Source: Orthonyx spaldingii
Taxonomy: Eukaryota > Chordata > Aves > Passeriformes > Orthonychidae
Length of the DNA: 64,000 nucleotides
Direction of reading: 5' to 3'
NCBI GenBank assembly: GCA_013397795.1
Contig: VZTJ01001391.1
Coordinates: forward strand, 915,482 to 979,481
Shown in pieces: positions 1-10,782 of the stretch. A program made the translations under genes and the position numbers. The notes under the pieces were generated by a model that did no database searches, was not told the DNA's origin, and saw only the letters and a list, made by a program, of their open reading frames with translations. Every line of letters starts with the position of its first letter. Position 1 is the first letter of the stretch.

Positions 1-259
1 CTGGGGAAGATACGAACACTCAGCTCCCCCTCTGCCCTTTCAAAGTTGGTACCAGGCACACAGGCTGTGCCTGTGGTCCTGCTGCTGCCACCAGTGCCAA
101 GCCCCTCACTCATTCTGATCGCTCCCAGTAGCTGGTTTTTGGGACACATGCCATTCCCTCCCCAATGGGTAAAGTTTTAAGACCCCACTCACTTCAGTCA
201 CTGATGCTGAGACCCCTGCTCTCACTCCAGCAGCTGACACCATGGAGCAGGGGTACCTA
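1..259 (-). other. Possible ERV U5/leader sequence cut by the window edge
   Basis: This stretch is more GC-rich than the DNA to its right. On the minus strand it lies directly downstream of the LTR U5 region, where a primer-binding site and untranslated leader would be expected in a provirus. No convincing primer-binding site and no gag reading frame can be read, so it could equally be old unique DNA next to a solo LTR. Sequence left of the window would decide this. Confidence 0.25.
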
Positions 260-777
260 CACCCCAGTGTGAGTCTGGCTGTCACTCACACACACATATA
301 GATCTCACACAGAATTTATACATATAGGAGAGAAAGTAACATTATGCAGAGAGGTAGTTAGGAAAGAATTTAATTAAAAGATAGGACAGACTGTGGCTGT
401 CGAAGACCCCCCCCTTTACATGCAACCAGCCCCTTTTATAACCCTTTCTGTACATTCTCCATCTTTTCCACTCCATCCTTTTGCCCTGCACATTTCCTCA
501 TCAGTTTCCATATTTCTCAACCCATCTCCTACATCCTGGATAAGGTTTAAATCCTTATCAGTGGCAAAATCCTTGTTTGCCTGCAGTTCTCGATAGTCCA
601 TCAATTACTGATTGACAAGGTTTGTTTCTTGACTTTGTCTCGCTTATGTTTTTCAAGCTTGTGTCTGTTTCCCCTATGACTTCCTGCTTTTCCTTATCGC
701 CCCATTTGATAAGGTCCTTACATGCTGTTTGACAAGGTTCATGATCATATATTCTTAAAGAAATAAACAGTCCCACA
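260..777 (-). mobile_element. ERV long terminal repeat, class II (ERVK)-like, minus strand
   Basis: Read on the minus strand, the element opens with TGTGGGACTG at 777, a typical 5' LTR end. A TATAAAAGGGG box lies at 440-430. An ATTAAA polyadenylation signal follows at 374-369, about 60 bases downstream. That is the spacing expected of a retroviral U3-R-U5 unit with a short R. U3 is A/G-rich on this strand and holds two meaningless open frames (about 60-70 codons). The 3' limit is not clear: a CA end somewhere between 260 and 310 is a guess. What is seen is the ordered promoter and polyA signals; the ERVK-like label is inferred from memory of songbird LTRs. No intact gag, pol or env is in the window. 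Confidence 0.6.
430..440 (-). promoter_or_regulatory. TATA box of the minus-strand LTR
   Basis: TATAAAAGGGG on the minus strand matches a strong core promoter. It sits in the middle of the LTR, with a polyA signal (ATTAAA, 374-369) about 60 bases downstream, as in retroviral LTRs. Start-site activity is not shown by the sequence. Confidence 0.55.
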
Positions 778-822
778 TTCCAACACTCATCAGTTAAGCG
801 TGAGTGACCAGTTTGGTGCTCA

Positions 823-1240
823 TTACTGCCTTCTTTATCTGTCGATCAGGTCTGAGAGCCTTCTCTTCTCCAGGCGGAACAGTCCCAGCTCTCTCAGCCT
901 TTCTTCATAGGAGAGATGGTTTAGTCCCTTAGTGATATCAGAGACCTGTTCACAGGATTGTCTCTAGTATGTCCACATCTCTCCTGTACTGGGGAACAGA
1001 GTCTTAGAGTCTTAGCATTCCAGGTGTGTCCTCATCAGGGCTGAGTACAAGGCCAGAATCACCTCCCTTGACCTGCTGGTAACACTCCTCCTGATGCAGC
1101 CCAGGATAACACTGCCCTTCTTTGCTTCAAGGAACACTGCTGACTTGTGTTCAGTGTGGTCCACCAGGACCCTTGGGCTCCCTTTTTCAGAACTGTTTTC
1201 CAACTGAGTAGCTCCCAGCATATCCTGTCCATAGTTGTTT
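823..1240 (-). mobile_element. CR1 LINE fragment, minus strand
   Basis: The plus strand reads as the reverse complement of the CR1 open reading frame 2 C-terminal region. Recognisable blocks include ctctcagcctttcttcatag (about 894-913), a tcctgtactgggg block (about 983-995), cacctcccttgacctgctgg (about 1060-1079) and gatgcagcccaggata (about 1093-1108). CR1 is the dominant avian non-LTR retrotransposon; copies are normally 5'-truncated and dead. This one is diverged and has lost its 3' tail on the left, where the ERV LTR begins within about 50 bases. Its reverse transcriptase frame is broken; one minus-strand segment (1012-1263) still gives the family-like string SVTSRSREVILALYSAL. Confidence 0.85.
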
Positions 1241-2374
1241 GCATTACAGCAAAATGAATGCAATTAGTGTAAATAGTGAGAATATGTTTGGATGAAGGGG
1301 TTTTGAAGAAAATAATACAGTGAAATCAGGAAAATTAAACTATTATGTATGCAGAACTAAGGCAGTTTATTAGATTTTAATCTAATCCAAATAAGGATTG
1401 ATATAGTCCAACGAGGACTGATCATACTGATAATTCTGTTAGCATTGGAAATCAGATATCTGAGAACTGGTTTTATTGGAACAGAAATAATTTTTTTTTA
1501 TCTTACTAGTATGGAGAAATTAAGTGGAAATAGCCTTTCTATGTAAAAAGCCCCATGCAAAAAGAGACTGACACCTTTTTTTTTTTTCCAGAATGTGTAG
1601 AACTATTGTTTTAGGCTAGACAGACAAGCAGACTTACTGTTACAAGAATGGATTCCACAATTATTTGCTGGAATATGAAGATCATGCCAGCAATTTGGTT
1701 TGTGTAGGATTGTGATTTCATGTTAGTTCTGGGAAAACTAACTTGCTTCATCAATGAATGTATTTTCCAACAATCACGTTCATGATGTGATTATAAATAT
1801 CCAGAGAAAGGTAAAAGAGTGATCAAATCCAGCTAGTTAAACTCCTATTAAAGGTATACAGAGAAGGTTATGAGCCTGGCAGTGGTTATATTAAGTGCAT
1901 ATGTTACAACAAGAGTTAAAACATTTTTAAAGTTAAAATATATTTCTACTTATTTAAAAGGGTGATTGTATTTTCCACTCACTATGCAACCACTTTGCAA
2001 AGAAATGAACTGCAACATCTGTGAGTAAAAGAGGAGCACATATAATCCATATTCTTATTATGTACACCCTTAACTGCTTCAAACGTGGCTGAAAGATAAG
2101 CTTCTGCAGCTCTTCCTTTCTCTTGTTTTCTTCTTCTCCACATTCTGATTTCCAAGAGAATGTCATCCAGGTGACTGTGTTGGAAGTGAGAGTGAATAGG
2201 CTCCCACCCTGCTCCAAGATGTGTTCTCTGGTCCTAGGACTATGAAATGTCCTGACTTTTACACCACCAGGTAAACTTGGATGCACCAGTGAACTTATTA
2301 GGACAATATTCGTGGTGATATTGAGACCCAGGGATCTTAGATTTTCCCTGGTTCTGACATGTGCTCTCAAGGCA
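1241..2374. other. Unique AT-rich non-coding DNA
   Basis: Stop codons occur in all frames and no repeat family is recognised. A minus-strand open frame that enters this stretch (2490-1954, 178 codons) is explained mostly by the neighbouring LTR and has no recognisable domain. Confidence 0.6.
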
Positions 2375-3289
2375 TATCCATTTGGATGTCCATGGCAAAG
2401 TGCTGTCTGCAGGGGGCCTGCAAGGATAGCCTCTGTGAGACCAGGCTGGGGCTGCCCCATGCTGAACACAGGGGTTTTCAGCAGACCCACTGCAGGATGT
2501 AGCTGACCCCATCAGTCAAACTGGTGGCATATCTAGGAAAAAACTAAGTTAAGACAGAACAAAACACCACATAACCATATGAAGAGTGAGGAGAAAACAT
2601 GTAAGAAACAAGTCTGTCAACATCAAGGTTGGAGAAGGAGGATGGGGAGGAAGGGCTCCAGGCATCAAAGCTGGTATTTCCCTCAGCCTGTGGAGGACGC
2701 TATAATAGTGCAGAAGTTCCCTTCTAACCTGTGAAGTGAATCAGGCTGGAGCAAATATCCACAGTGTAGGCAGTGGAGGACCTAACACTGGAGGAGGTGA
2801 GTGTTCTTTGAAGGAACTGAAGCCTCTGGAGAATCCCACAATGGAGCAGGACACAAAGGACTCATGGAGAGGTCCCATTAGAAGGAGATAGACATGAGGA
2901 GAAAGGAGTGCCAAAAATGAACTGTTATGGATAGACCATTATCCCCAACTCCTCACACACACTGCTGTGAAGAGGGGCAGGGAGGAGGTAGAGGAGACAT
3001 GAATGAAACAATGAAGTTAAGCCTGGGTAGAAAGGGTAAGGGAAAGGTGTTGCTTTAATTTTTGTTTTCTTCTGATCATCTAAAGGTATTTTAATTTGCA
3101 ATAAATTAAATTATTATTCCCCAATTTGAATCTCTTTTGCCTATTATATTAGAAGGTTAGTTATTCCTTAACACTATCTTGACCCACAAGCTTTTTCATC
3201 CTATTTTCTCCCCAAGTCCTGTTGATGAGAGGGCTTGAGGGAGCAGCTGTGTGGGCATATGGAAGCCAGCCAAGGTCAATCCACCACAG
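2375..3289 (+). mobile_element. Decayed solo LTR of an avian ERV (ERVL-like), plus strand
   Basis: Several blocks match, in order, the long avian LTR family I remember. They are a left end near tggatgtccatggcaaag, an atatctaggaaaaaactaag core-promoter-like stretch near 2529, a middle section with repeated tggagca/tggagga motifs (2640-2890), an AATAAA signal near 3099, tatcttgacccacaagc near 3174, and a right end at 3289 (ccaaggtcaatccaccaca) closing on CA. The reverse complement starts with the familiar TGTGGTGGATTGACCTTGG. At about 915 bases the copy is nearly full length but clearly old, with many indels. No internal viral genes flank it, so it is best read as a solo LTR. Start is good to about 10 bases. 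Confidence 0.7.
3098..3106 (+). terminator. AATAAA polyadenylation signal inside the LTR
   Basis: The hexamer AATAAA lies in a T/A-rich segment of the plus-strand LTR, at the place expected for the R-region polyA signal. It supports the plus orientation of the element. Confidence 0.45.
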
Positions 3290-3334
3290 AATACCTCTAT
3301 CGATGTCTTTCTGAAAGTATTTCTTTAGTACCTT

Positions 3335-3348
3335 AGTACTTAAGTACT
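3335..3348. repeat. Perfect 14-base palindrome AGTACTTAAGTACT
   Basis: The 14 bases equal their own reverse complement. They sit in the short spacer between the LTR end and the CR1 tail. No known binding-site identity is claimed. Confidence 0.9.
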
Positions 3349-3371
3349 GCTTTTAAAAGAATGTTTCTTTA

Positions 3372-3470
3372 GTATGGTCTAGTGAAAGGTGACCCTGCCC
3401 ATGGAATTGGGGTTGGAAACAGTTGATCTTTCATATCCCTTCCAACCCAAGCCATTCTATGATTCTATTA
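3372..3470 (+). mobile_element. CR1 LINE 3' end, plus strand
   Basis: The segment holds the CR1 3' untranslated tail: tggtctagtgaaaggtgacc, then ccctgcccatgg, then cccttccaacccaagccatt, ending in attctatgattctat, the short terminal repeat typical of avian CR1. The copy is severely 5'-truncated, keeping about 100 bases. Confidence 0.85.
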
Positions 3471-6400
3471 CAACACTGCAAGCAAAAGTCTTCTCCTCTC
3501 CCAAATATGGCCGCCTTGACCAGCCAGCCATACTATTTCTACTGTCTACTTTGTTTTTCTTCCAGAAGCCTTAATTATTTCTGGTTTCATTCTTTTCTTT
3601 CCTTTCATGTCACACCAATAATTCTCCCTTTCTTCCCCCAGGACCTCTGAATCCCAACTTCTTCTCTAGACTGTACAACAAATCTCTGTCCATCGAGTCT
3701 TGCAATTTTCTATGTTGCAGTTATTTCAGGCATCTTTAACCACTACTGCACAGGTCTCTGCACACTTCCCAGTCTCCTGTTTTTCTCTGTTAACATCTCA
3801 TCTCTCTGTCTACTTCCCTAACTTGAAGTCTCAGTTTTTGAGGTTTCCTCCACACTTACGTTGATTCACTGAACTGCAGTCATGGTATCATGGTTGCAAC
3901 TCTTGTGCTATTGGGGTTTGAATTCCGCAGTGTCTTCTTCCTCCACATGACAACTGCAGTCCCAGAAGAGTTATCCAAAATCACTTTTGGCAGAACTTTG
4001 CAGAACTGCCATTTTAGGGAGAGCCTTGTTTAATCCTTAGTGAGCAGAATCTAGTAGGATTTGAACTGCTTAAATGAACTATAAAATGAGGTTGCATGGA
4101 CTGTAATTTTGTAAATGCTTATAACATGACACAATGTGGCTAGATTTTCAAGCTGGTGGCAAAGAGATATAAACATTCCCCTCATTGCCAGAATTATACC
4201 GTGTAAAGCACAGAATTATGATTAGCAATTCCAGACCAAATATTTAGAGTCTGGCAAAACTGTAAACAACTGAAAGCAGAGTCGTGCAAAGCAATCAATA
4301 GGGAAACCAAATAGAAGGTGAATTTACCAGCCCTGCTTGTATGAGAACATTTTAAGGGCCAAATTGTCAGCTGGTAGAAATCAAAAAAACGAGTGACTTA
4401 CAATACCTCTGATTCATAGCAGGTGTAGATTTAACGTGTAAAATCAAAATTAAATTCTATGTTTAGATCCTATGTGAGAAAGCATCCTTTATTGTTGCAT
4501 TTTAAGTGTATCCGCTCCCAAGAAGGGCTTATGATCTCTGTTGTTCCCTCTAAAATATCTTTGTATTCCACAGAGATAAGATGAGGATGTGCATGTAAAG
4601 TATGAAAATAAAAGATTAACTGGTTGAGGTGGAGTCCTTGTAAGGAGAACATCCATACTAATGCATTATTTATTATTCACATTTCAAAGACATCTCTCAG
4701 AAATAGTAGATGAATGCCATAAAACTGCAGAGGGAAAAAAAGCTTTAGATTAGAGGTCAAAACCAGAACTTGATATTTAATATCACATAAAGACCTATGT
4801 AGCTGAGAATTTTCTTCCTGGAAATAAGTTTATCTGTGCTTTTGTTTTGTCCTGTGATGCACAGATTGCTTCCCTGTAAAATCCCCTGCTCATTGATTGC
4901 ACCTTCCAAATTGTGAGCAGATGTTCTGATAATCCCATTTTTGAAGCCTTTAATTAGTAAATTTTCTTTTATTTGTATTTTTGGCAGCTGCTGAGAACTC
5001 AATTCTCTTGTGTTAAGTATTACATTGCACCAAAAATGTCATGATCACTATTCAGACTTGCACGCCTAGAGGATACTTAACTTTGATTTGTACATAGAGA
5101 AAAAGATAAAATACAACTATCCATTCTTATCTCACATAAAATAGGCATATTTGTATAGAAAAAAGATTTTTGCTACTTCAGACCATTTCTGAAAAACTGA
5201 GGTGCAAAGCATGTTTTTCACAAGTTGAGTGTTCTTCTAACAGCAACAAACCAATATGCAAGTACTTCTTTCTTTTATTTTAATTACAGCCAAGGTTATC
5301 ACGCTACTCATATTTCCTGGTATAGCCAGGCCCCTGGACTGCTTGAAAAGAATGCCAGACAAAATCTCACTCTAGTTCAAGCAAAATTAAGTGAAAGTAC
5401 AGATGAAAGGGGGAAGAGAAACTTACTTACAAGATCTACAAGATTTTTACTGACTTAAATGACCAAGATTTTACCCACTTGCAGTCTTTTTTTCATATTA
5501 TTCATGACCTCTCATGCACATACATGCTCACCAGGACCATAGTGCCATGAACCCAGTGATCTGGCCAGCATCATTTGTGCAAAAGAGGGACCAAAGCACA
5601 CTGGCTATCAAGGCCTCACTGCATCTCTGGGGTCCTTTCTGATGAACAACAGGAAACCAATTTTGGACTTAATGGGGCAGTCCTCATAAGGTTGTTAATT
5701 TCAGCCTTTAAAAATCTCAATTAATTTTGCTGCTTCTGTTTTTCTTTGGAATATGTTTGATGTATATGTCACAGACTCTTTTCTCTGGTGAGCTAACAGC
5801 AAAAGAATTGCTGTGTGTGATATGTTGCAGTCTTGTTGCCATTCTCCTGGTATATGGATACAGGACTTCCACTGATCAGCCATCCATGTTTTATCAGAAT
5901 GCAGGCCTTTTGGTCTTCAGGTGAGCAACACATTCCTCAATTTTACTGCAGCAAAGAGCATCCTGGAAGCAATGACCTGAGGATAGAGTTTTCCGTGACA
6001 AATGGAAGCCATTTCTTTTAACCCTTTTCTCCTGCTCTATTGTTTAAATGCACAGGCATTTCTGTTCATATTTCATTCATACCAATCTTAGTATTTTCCT
6101 CCAAAAAGTCCACAAGAAAAGAACAGAGTTTCTCTTCCACAATGAAAAGACCCATTAGGTGATAAGATATAAATCTAGTGGTCTATGTAGCATTCCCTGG
6201 TATATTACTCTGGATGTCTCACAGCTTGACATCCCTTAGTGCCCTTTTTCGTAACATTGTCAATAAGAACAGGCTCACGAATATGCAGCCCATCTTTCTT
6301 TTTTGTGTGTCATGCTAATTGTCACCATATTCCAATCAATGCATTTATCTGTTGGAAACCTTCAAACTCATGTGACTTTCTATGGTTTCAATTGTCAGAT

Positions 6401-9400
6401 TGAAACACCGGAGTAGTGGTTGTTCCCTTTCTTCTACTACTACTCTTCACATGAATTATGAACACAAAAATAAAGGTCCATGAATTAATAACTTAGGTGA
6501 AATTTTCTTTTGGAATATATATTATAATAATTTTCAAAGAAGCACCTAGTTTTCATGCTAGCTTTTGTTTCTTTTCTCTTTTGTTAATTCCAATTATCTA
6601 TCCACTTTCTGTGAACTTCTATGCAAATAATGCTATTATGATAAAAAATTAAAACTTTTCTTTCTAGAAAAGTTTTCATCAGTAACCTAAAGAGAAGAAC
6701 AATGATCATCTAATCAGAAAACAAATATCCACATCTATCACACATCTATTACCTAACCATAAGACAATTTTAACTCCTTTTGTTGGTGCCTTTGCTGGTG
6801 TTAAGATATTTCATTATAAGAGTCTACAGACTTTTGAGGCAGATTTCTTCTAATAATTTGTGAGCATCTTTGCATTTGCTTTACTGACTGAAATGAAGTC
6901 GGGGTATTCAAAACTTTTTCTCACAGGGGTTTTTTTTTGTTTGGCTCTTTGTACCCCAATATGAAAAGCGATGCAATCTAAGTCAAAACTACATGAAATG
7001 AAATTGTTTGTCCAAACATTTTTAAGGAAAAATTGAAATTTTCTCATAGAAGACTCTGTTGCCATGGAAAATACTTCTGTGTAAAAGAAAACTGCATCAG
7101 GAAGTTTCTAGGGATTAATTTATATTTATTGAGATTTTATTCTGTCCCTTTCCCAGAATAGTGTCGGCTATAAGGTAATGTACACAGACATGATTCCCCA
7201 GGAGCTCCACCTAATGCTTAGAAAGAAAAATCCCCTTCCTCGTCTTCAAACTGCTGCTTGGACTGTTTTTCTGATTCATCATTGCCCCTCGGAGGTGTAA
7301 ACTACGTTTGTTCTTTCACAGTTGTCACAAAATAACTTGAATTTTAAAATCCAAATATAAAACATAATGCTCTAATGGAAAACAGCCTGTGAGCCTTGAG
7401 AAAGACAACCTGGTTTTAAACATTCTGATTTATGCTCATGGAATTTACTCTCTCTCTAAAAGTTCAAAATGTAGGAAAATACAGAGTTTTCATGGGCTCT
7501 AGAACATGAAGAAATTCTGAATATAACATCTAATGTCCCACTTACCACAAACTACATTTTCAGCAGCTCCCGCACCAAACTCTTGGTTTTTAAAGACTTC
7601 AATTTTTATTCATTCTTGGTGAACTTATCCTTACATCTGATGCTTTTTCTGTAAAAGACGTGCTACTAACTCTAACCTCAAGTTATCTAGTTTGTCACAC
7701 ACTATTAGTTTCTTTACTATATTAATGTGCTACTATTAGAATTCCAGATAGTCCAGATAAAATCTAGGTACTTCTCAGGTCTTTAGCATTCTCCTATAAG
7801 CTAAAACTTCCTGACCTTAAATATGCTTTTAACTATCTTGAATTTTTGTCAGTTTCTCTCCGTTGTTCCCCAAGGTCTGAATGTCAGATCAAAATATGTT
7901 TCCATACAACAAAGCTGAGATAATTTAAATAGTGTACAATGGCTTCTATTTTCAGGTACTCAGCCTTTCCCTGCTTAAAAACTACTAAACTTCCAAGTTT
8001 ACAACTGGAAGCTCACATTAAATCAATTATTCATCATTTACCAAAAGTGCTTTCATTACTTCTCAAACCTAAAACAAATTATATTCCCTATATGACTTTA
8101 CAAAGGACATGCTTTCTTCTTGCAAGTTTCATTATTTTTACAAATATGAATGTTGTCAGTACCAATTTACTCTCTCTCTATCTCCATATGCAACTGGGAG
8201 CAAACCAACTACCCAAGTGTACAAACCATTTCAGAACAGTACCCTGGGCACTGGTAACTATGGACTGAAAGTTTACTCATATAAAAGGTGGTTCTAACAT
8301 ATGAAGAAACAGAGGGAGGAAATGCCTTTGCCCCAGCCTTTCTGCAACATACAGAGCAGAAATATGAGAAATGTAAATAATATATCACACAAATATGTCC
8401 TGATAGCACCATACAGATCTACACCCTTCCCTGCAATTGTATTTTATCCTACTTATTGTTGTAATTGGTTTTGAGTTTTTTTCAAATTTTACATATATAT
8501 GTCTTTATTGATGAATCTCTCACCTAATTAAATAGTGTATGTTTCTCCAACTCACTTGTAAGAGCACATGATATAGCAAAAAACAGGATCAGATACATGT
8601 GGAAGTCCACTAGCAAAGTCCTCATATAATGGTGATTTAATACTGAAAATTCTTTTTTCTTTAAATTGACCAGCTAACCAGATTTTAACCTATGTAATTT
8701 TTGCTTCATTGAGTTTGTATTGTAGATTTTATATGAAATGTCTTCTACAAGTGCAAATATATTATCAGTTACATGCATCAGTCACATTCATGGTCTTGCA
8801 TATCCTGTGTCTTTCACAATGTATTTTTGCTTTATAGAATTTGGTTCAGAGTTCCACTGCATCAATTCAGTATAAATTTCAGGAATACATTTGAGTTGTT
8901 TGAATTGAGATTTTATGATTATGTGAAGCTTGATCACTTTGAATTTCTGAATTCCAAGTTCATTCATCTACATGGATAAATCTCGGTCAACACAGAATGA
9001 TAGAGCTCTGATTTTCATTGATTTGTCAGATTGGTGAGTGAGAATTTTCAATGTTTTCTTGCAGAATGACACTCAAAGAGGAGATGTAGGATCTTCTTTA
9101 GTCAATCAATCTTCCTGCTTACAGAATTTATTTGAGTTAGATCTTGGGAGATGTTGAAAGGACTAGAAATCTAGACAGTTTCTGTAGAGGCTATAGAGTG
9201 TATGATCACACTGAAGAACTGCACTGAGATATCCAAGGTTTTGTGCTGAAAGCAGTATTGTCATGGTAGCATAGATTTTCACCTGAGTTAATTTCCTAAT
9301 ACAAAAGGAGATTCTTCACTCTCTTCTGCACTGTGAAATACTGACACATTGTTAATCTTTTGTCATATCTTTCTCACTGTTTGAAGAAGAAAATTTTCTT

Positions 9401-10677
9401 AGTGCATTGTCAAGCTGAGAAAGAATATAGAGTTCACTTTAATTTTTACAAGCTAGTAAAATAGGCTCAGCTTAACTTAAATAATCATTTAACATATAAT
9501 TTTGCTTGGTCATTTATTTAACATTTTCAACATATTCATATGGAAATGATAATGTTTTACAAAATAAGCTGCTTAGAGGATGAGACAAATGTAAGGAAAA
9601 GATTCAAGAATGGTGCTCCACATACAATAGGACATGATTTCTTCATTCTTAAAATTCAGCGCATAAAATATTCTTCTTAAAGGACTAAATATGAAAACTA
9701 AGTCTGTATTTCCGAAACAGTTTACTAGCATGTGTTGTGCACTAGGAGACTTATCTTGTGTAAATGCTCTACTTTCTAAACTACTTAGTGTATGGCTTTA
9801 TGAATTTTGAACAACATTTCTGACTCTTTGTCTGATTAAAATCTACTCTGCTTGAGATCCTTGAAACAGTTGAGCTGTTGGCACCTTTTAGAACTTCGTA
9901 ATGGAATTTACATATCTTAAATGTAAAATAAATTAGTTCAACCAAGTTGTCAGTTGTACCAGTACAAACCATTTGGAGAGCATATTTTAAGAAGATGAAT
10001 AAAAGGAAAGAATTGGTCATGATATTTATCTGCTCACTCCTAGAAGACCCTTTGAAAACTTAGTGATAATTAACAGCACAGATTATAATGAGAAGTGTTG
10101 CCAGTATGAAAATAAAACCTTTTCCAATAAAGCAAAGTGAAGTTTTCAACCTTCTCTAACATTTGAAAACTTTCTCCAGTTGTATTCAAAAATTAATGCA
10201 AAACATGGAAGATATGGAAAAATTGCACATGCTTGTCGTATTGCAATGTCCTTACTAGAAAAAGGCTCTGTTTATAAAGCCAGTTCACTCTAAAATTTTC
10301 AGAGCTATCAAAGCCTTTCACTGAGTGAGCACTAGTTCTCTATATTTTTTTTTATGAAAACTGGTTCCTTGCTTAATCAAGCATTTAACTATAGTTCCAG
10401 AAACTTGACTTCAGAGATGGCATTGAGAGATTGTTGTGAAAATATTGTAGTTACTCTACAAACTATTAGAAAAATTTTAAAAAGTCAAATATTACAGAAT
10501 ACACCAAGTATACTACTACAATATTTGTTAAAAGATCAGAAGATACAATTTCTTGTTTATGGAAAAACCTCCAAATTAAGTGTTGTGTTATATCAATGTC
10601 AGCTATATCCTGAAGACTCAGGTTTGGCCACATAAAAGTTTCTATTCTAAAGCAGGAGTAGCTTGAGAGGTACAATT
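3471..10677. other. Unique AT-rich non-coding DNA
   Basis: No gene, RNA gene or recognisable repeat is seen here. Open frames are short (under 110 codons), lack domain patterns and occur on both strands as expected by chance. One interval, 5800-5920, has a donor-like right edge and an open hydrophobic frame and is listed separately. Confidence 0.55.
5800..5920 (+). other. Weak exon-like interval with hydrophobic open frame
   Basis: The 121-base interval follows an AG (gctaacag) and ends at CTTCAG followed by GTGAGC, a fair donor. The frame is open throughout and encodes a membrane-like stretch (ELLCVICCSLVAILLVYGY). The acceptor is poor because another AG lies just upstream and the pyrimidine tract is interrupted. 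T-rich DNA readily encodes hydrophobic strings by chance, so a real exon is unlikely without transcript support. Confidence 0.1.
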
Positions 10678-10782
10678 AAAGAAAAAAATGAAACAAACAA
10701 ACAACCACAAAAAAAAACCCAAAAAACAACCCCTAAAAAAAACAAGTAGAAAAGAAACCCAAACAAAAAAAAAAACCCAACC
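10678..10782. repeat. A/C-rich low-complexity tract
   Basis: Runs of A broken by short C groups (aaacaaacaaacaaccac, aaaaacccaaaa and similar) cover about 105 bases. It may be a degraded poly-A tail or simple slippage; no retroposon body is recognised beside it. Confidence 0.85.

Noticed and set aside
1954..2490. 178-codon minus-strand open frame
   Set aside because: Its first part lies on the antisense side of the LTR (2375 onward) and the rest runs into unique DNA; no protein domain and no splice or promoter context.
7551..7660. Minus-strand exon with donor GTG/GTAAGTGG
   Set aside because: Stops occur in all frames between the acceptor-like site and the donor.
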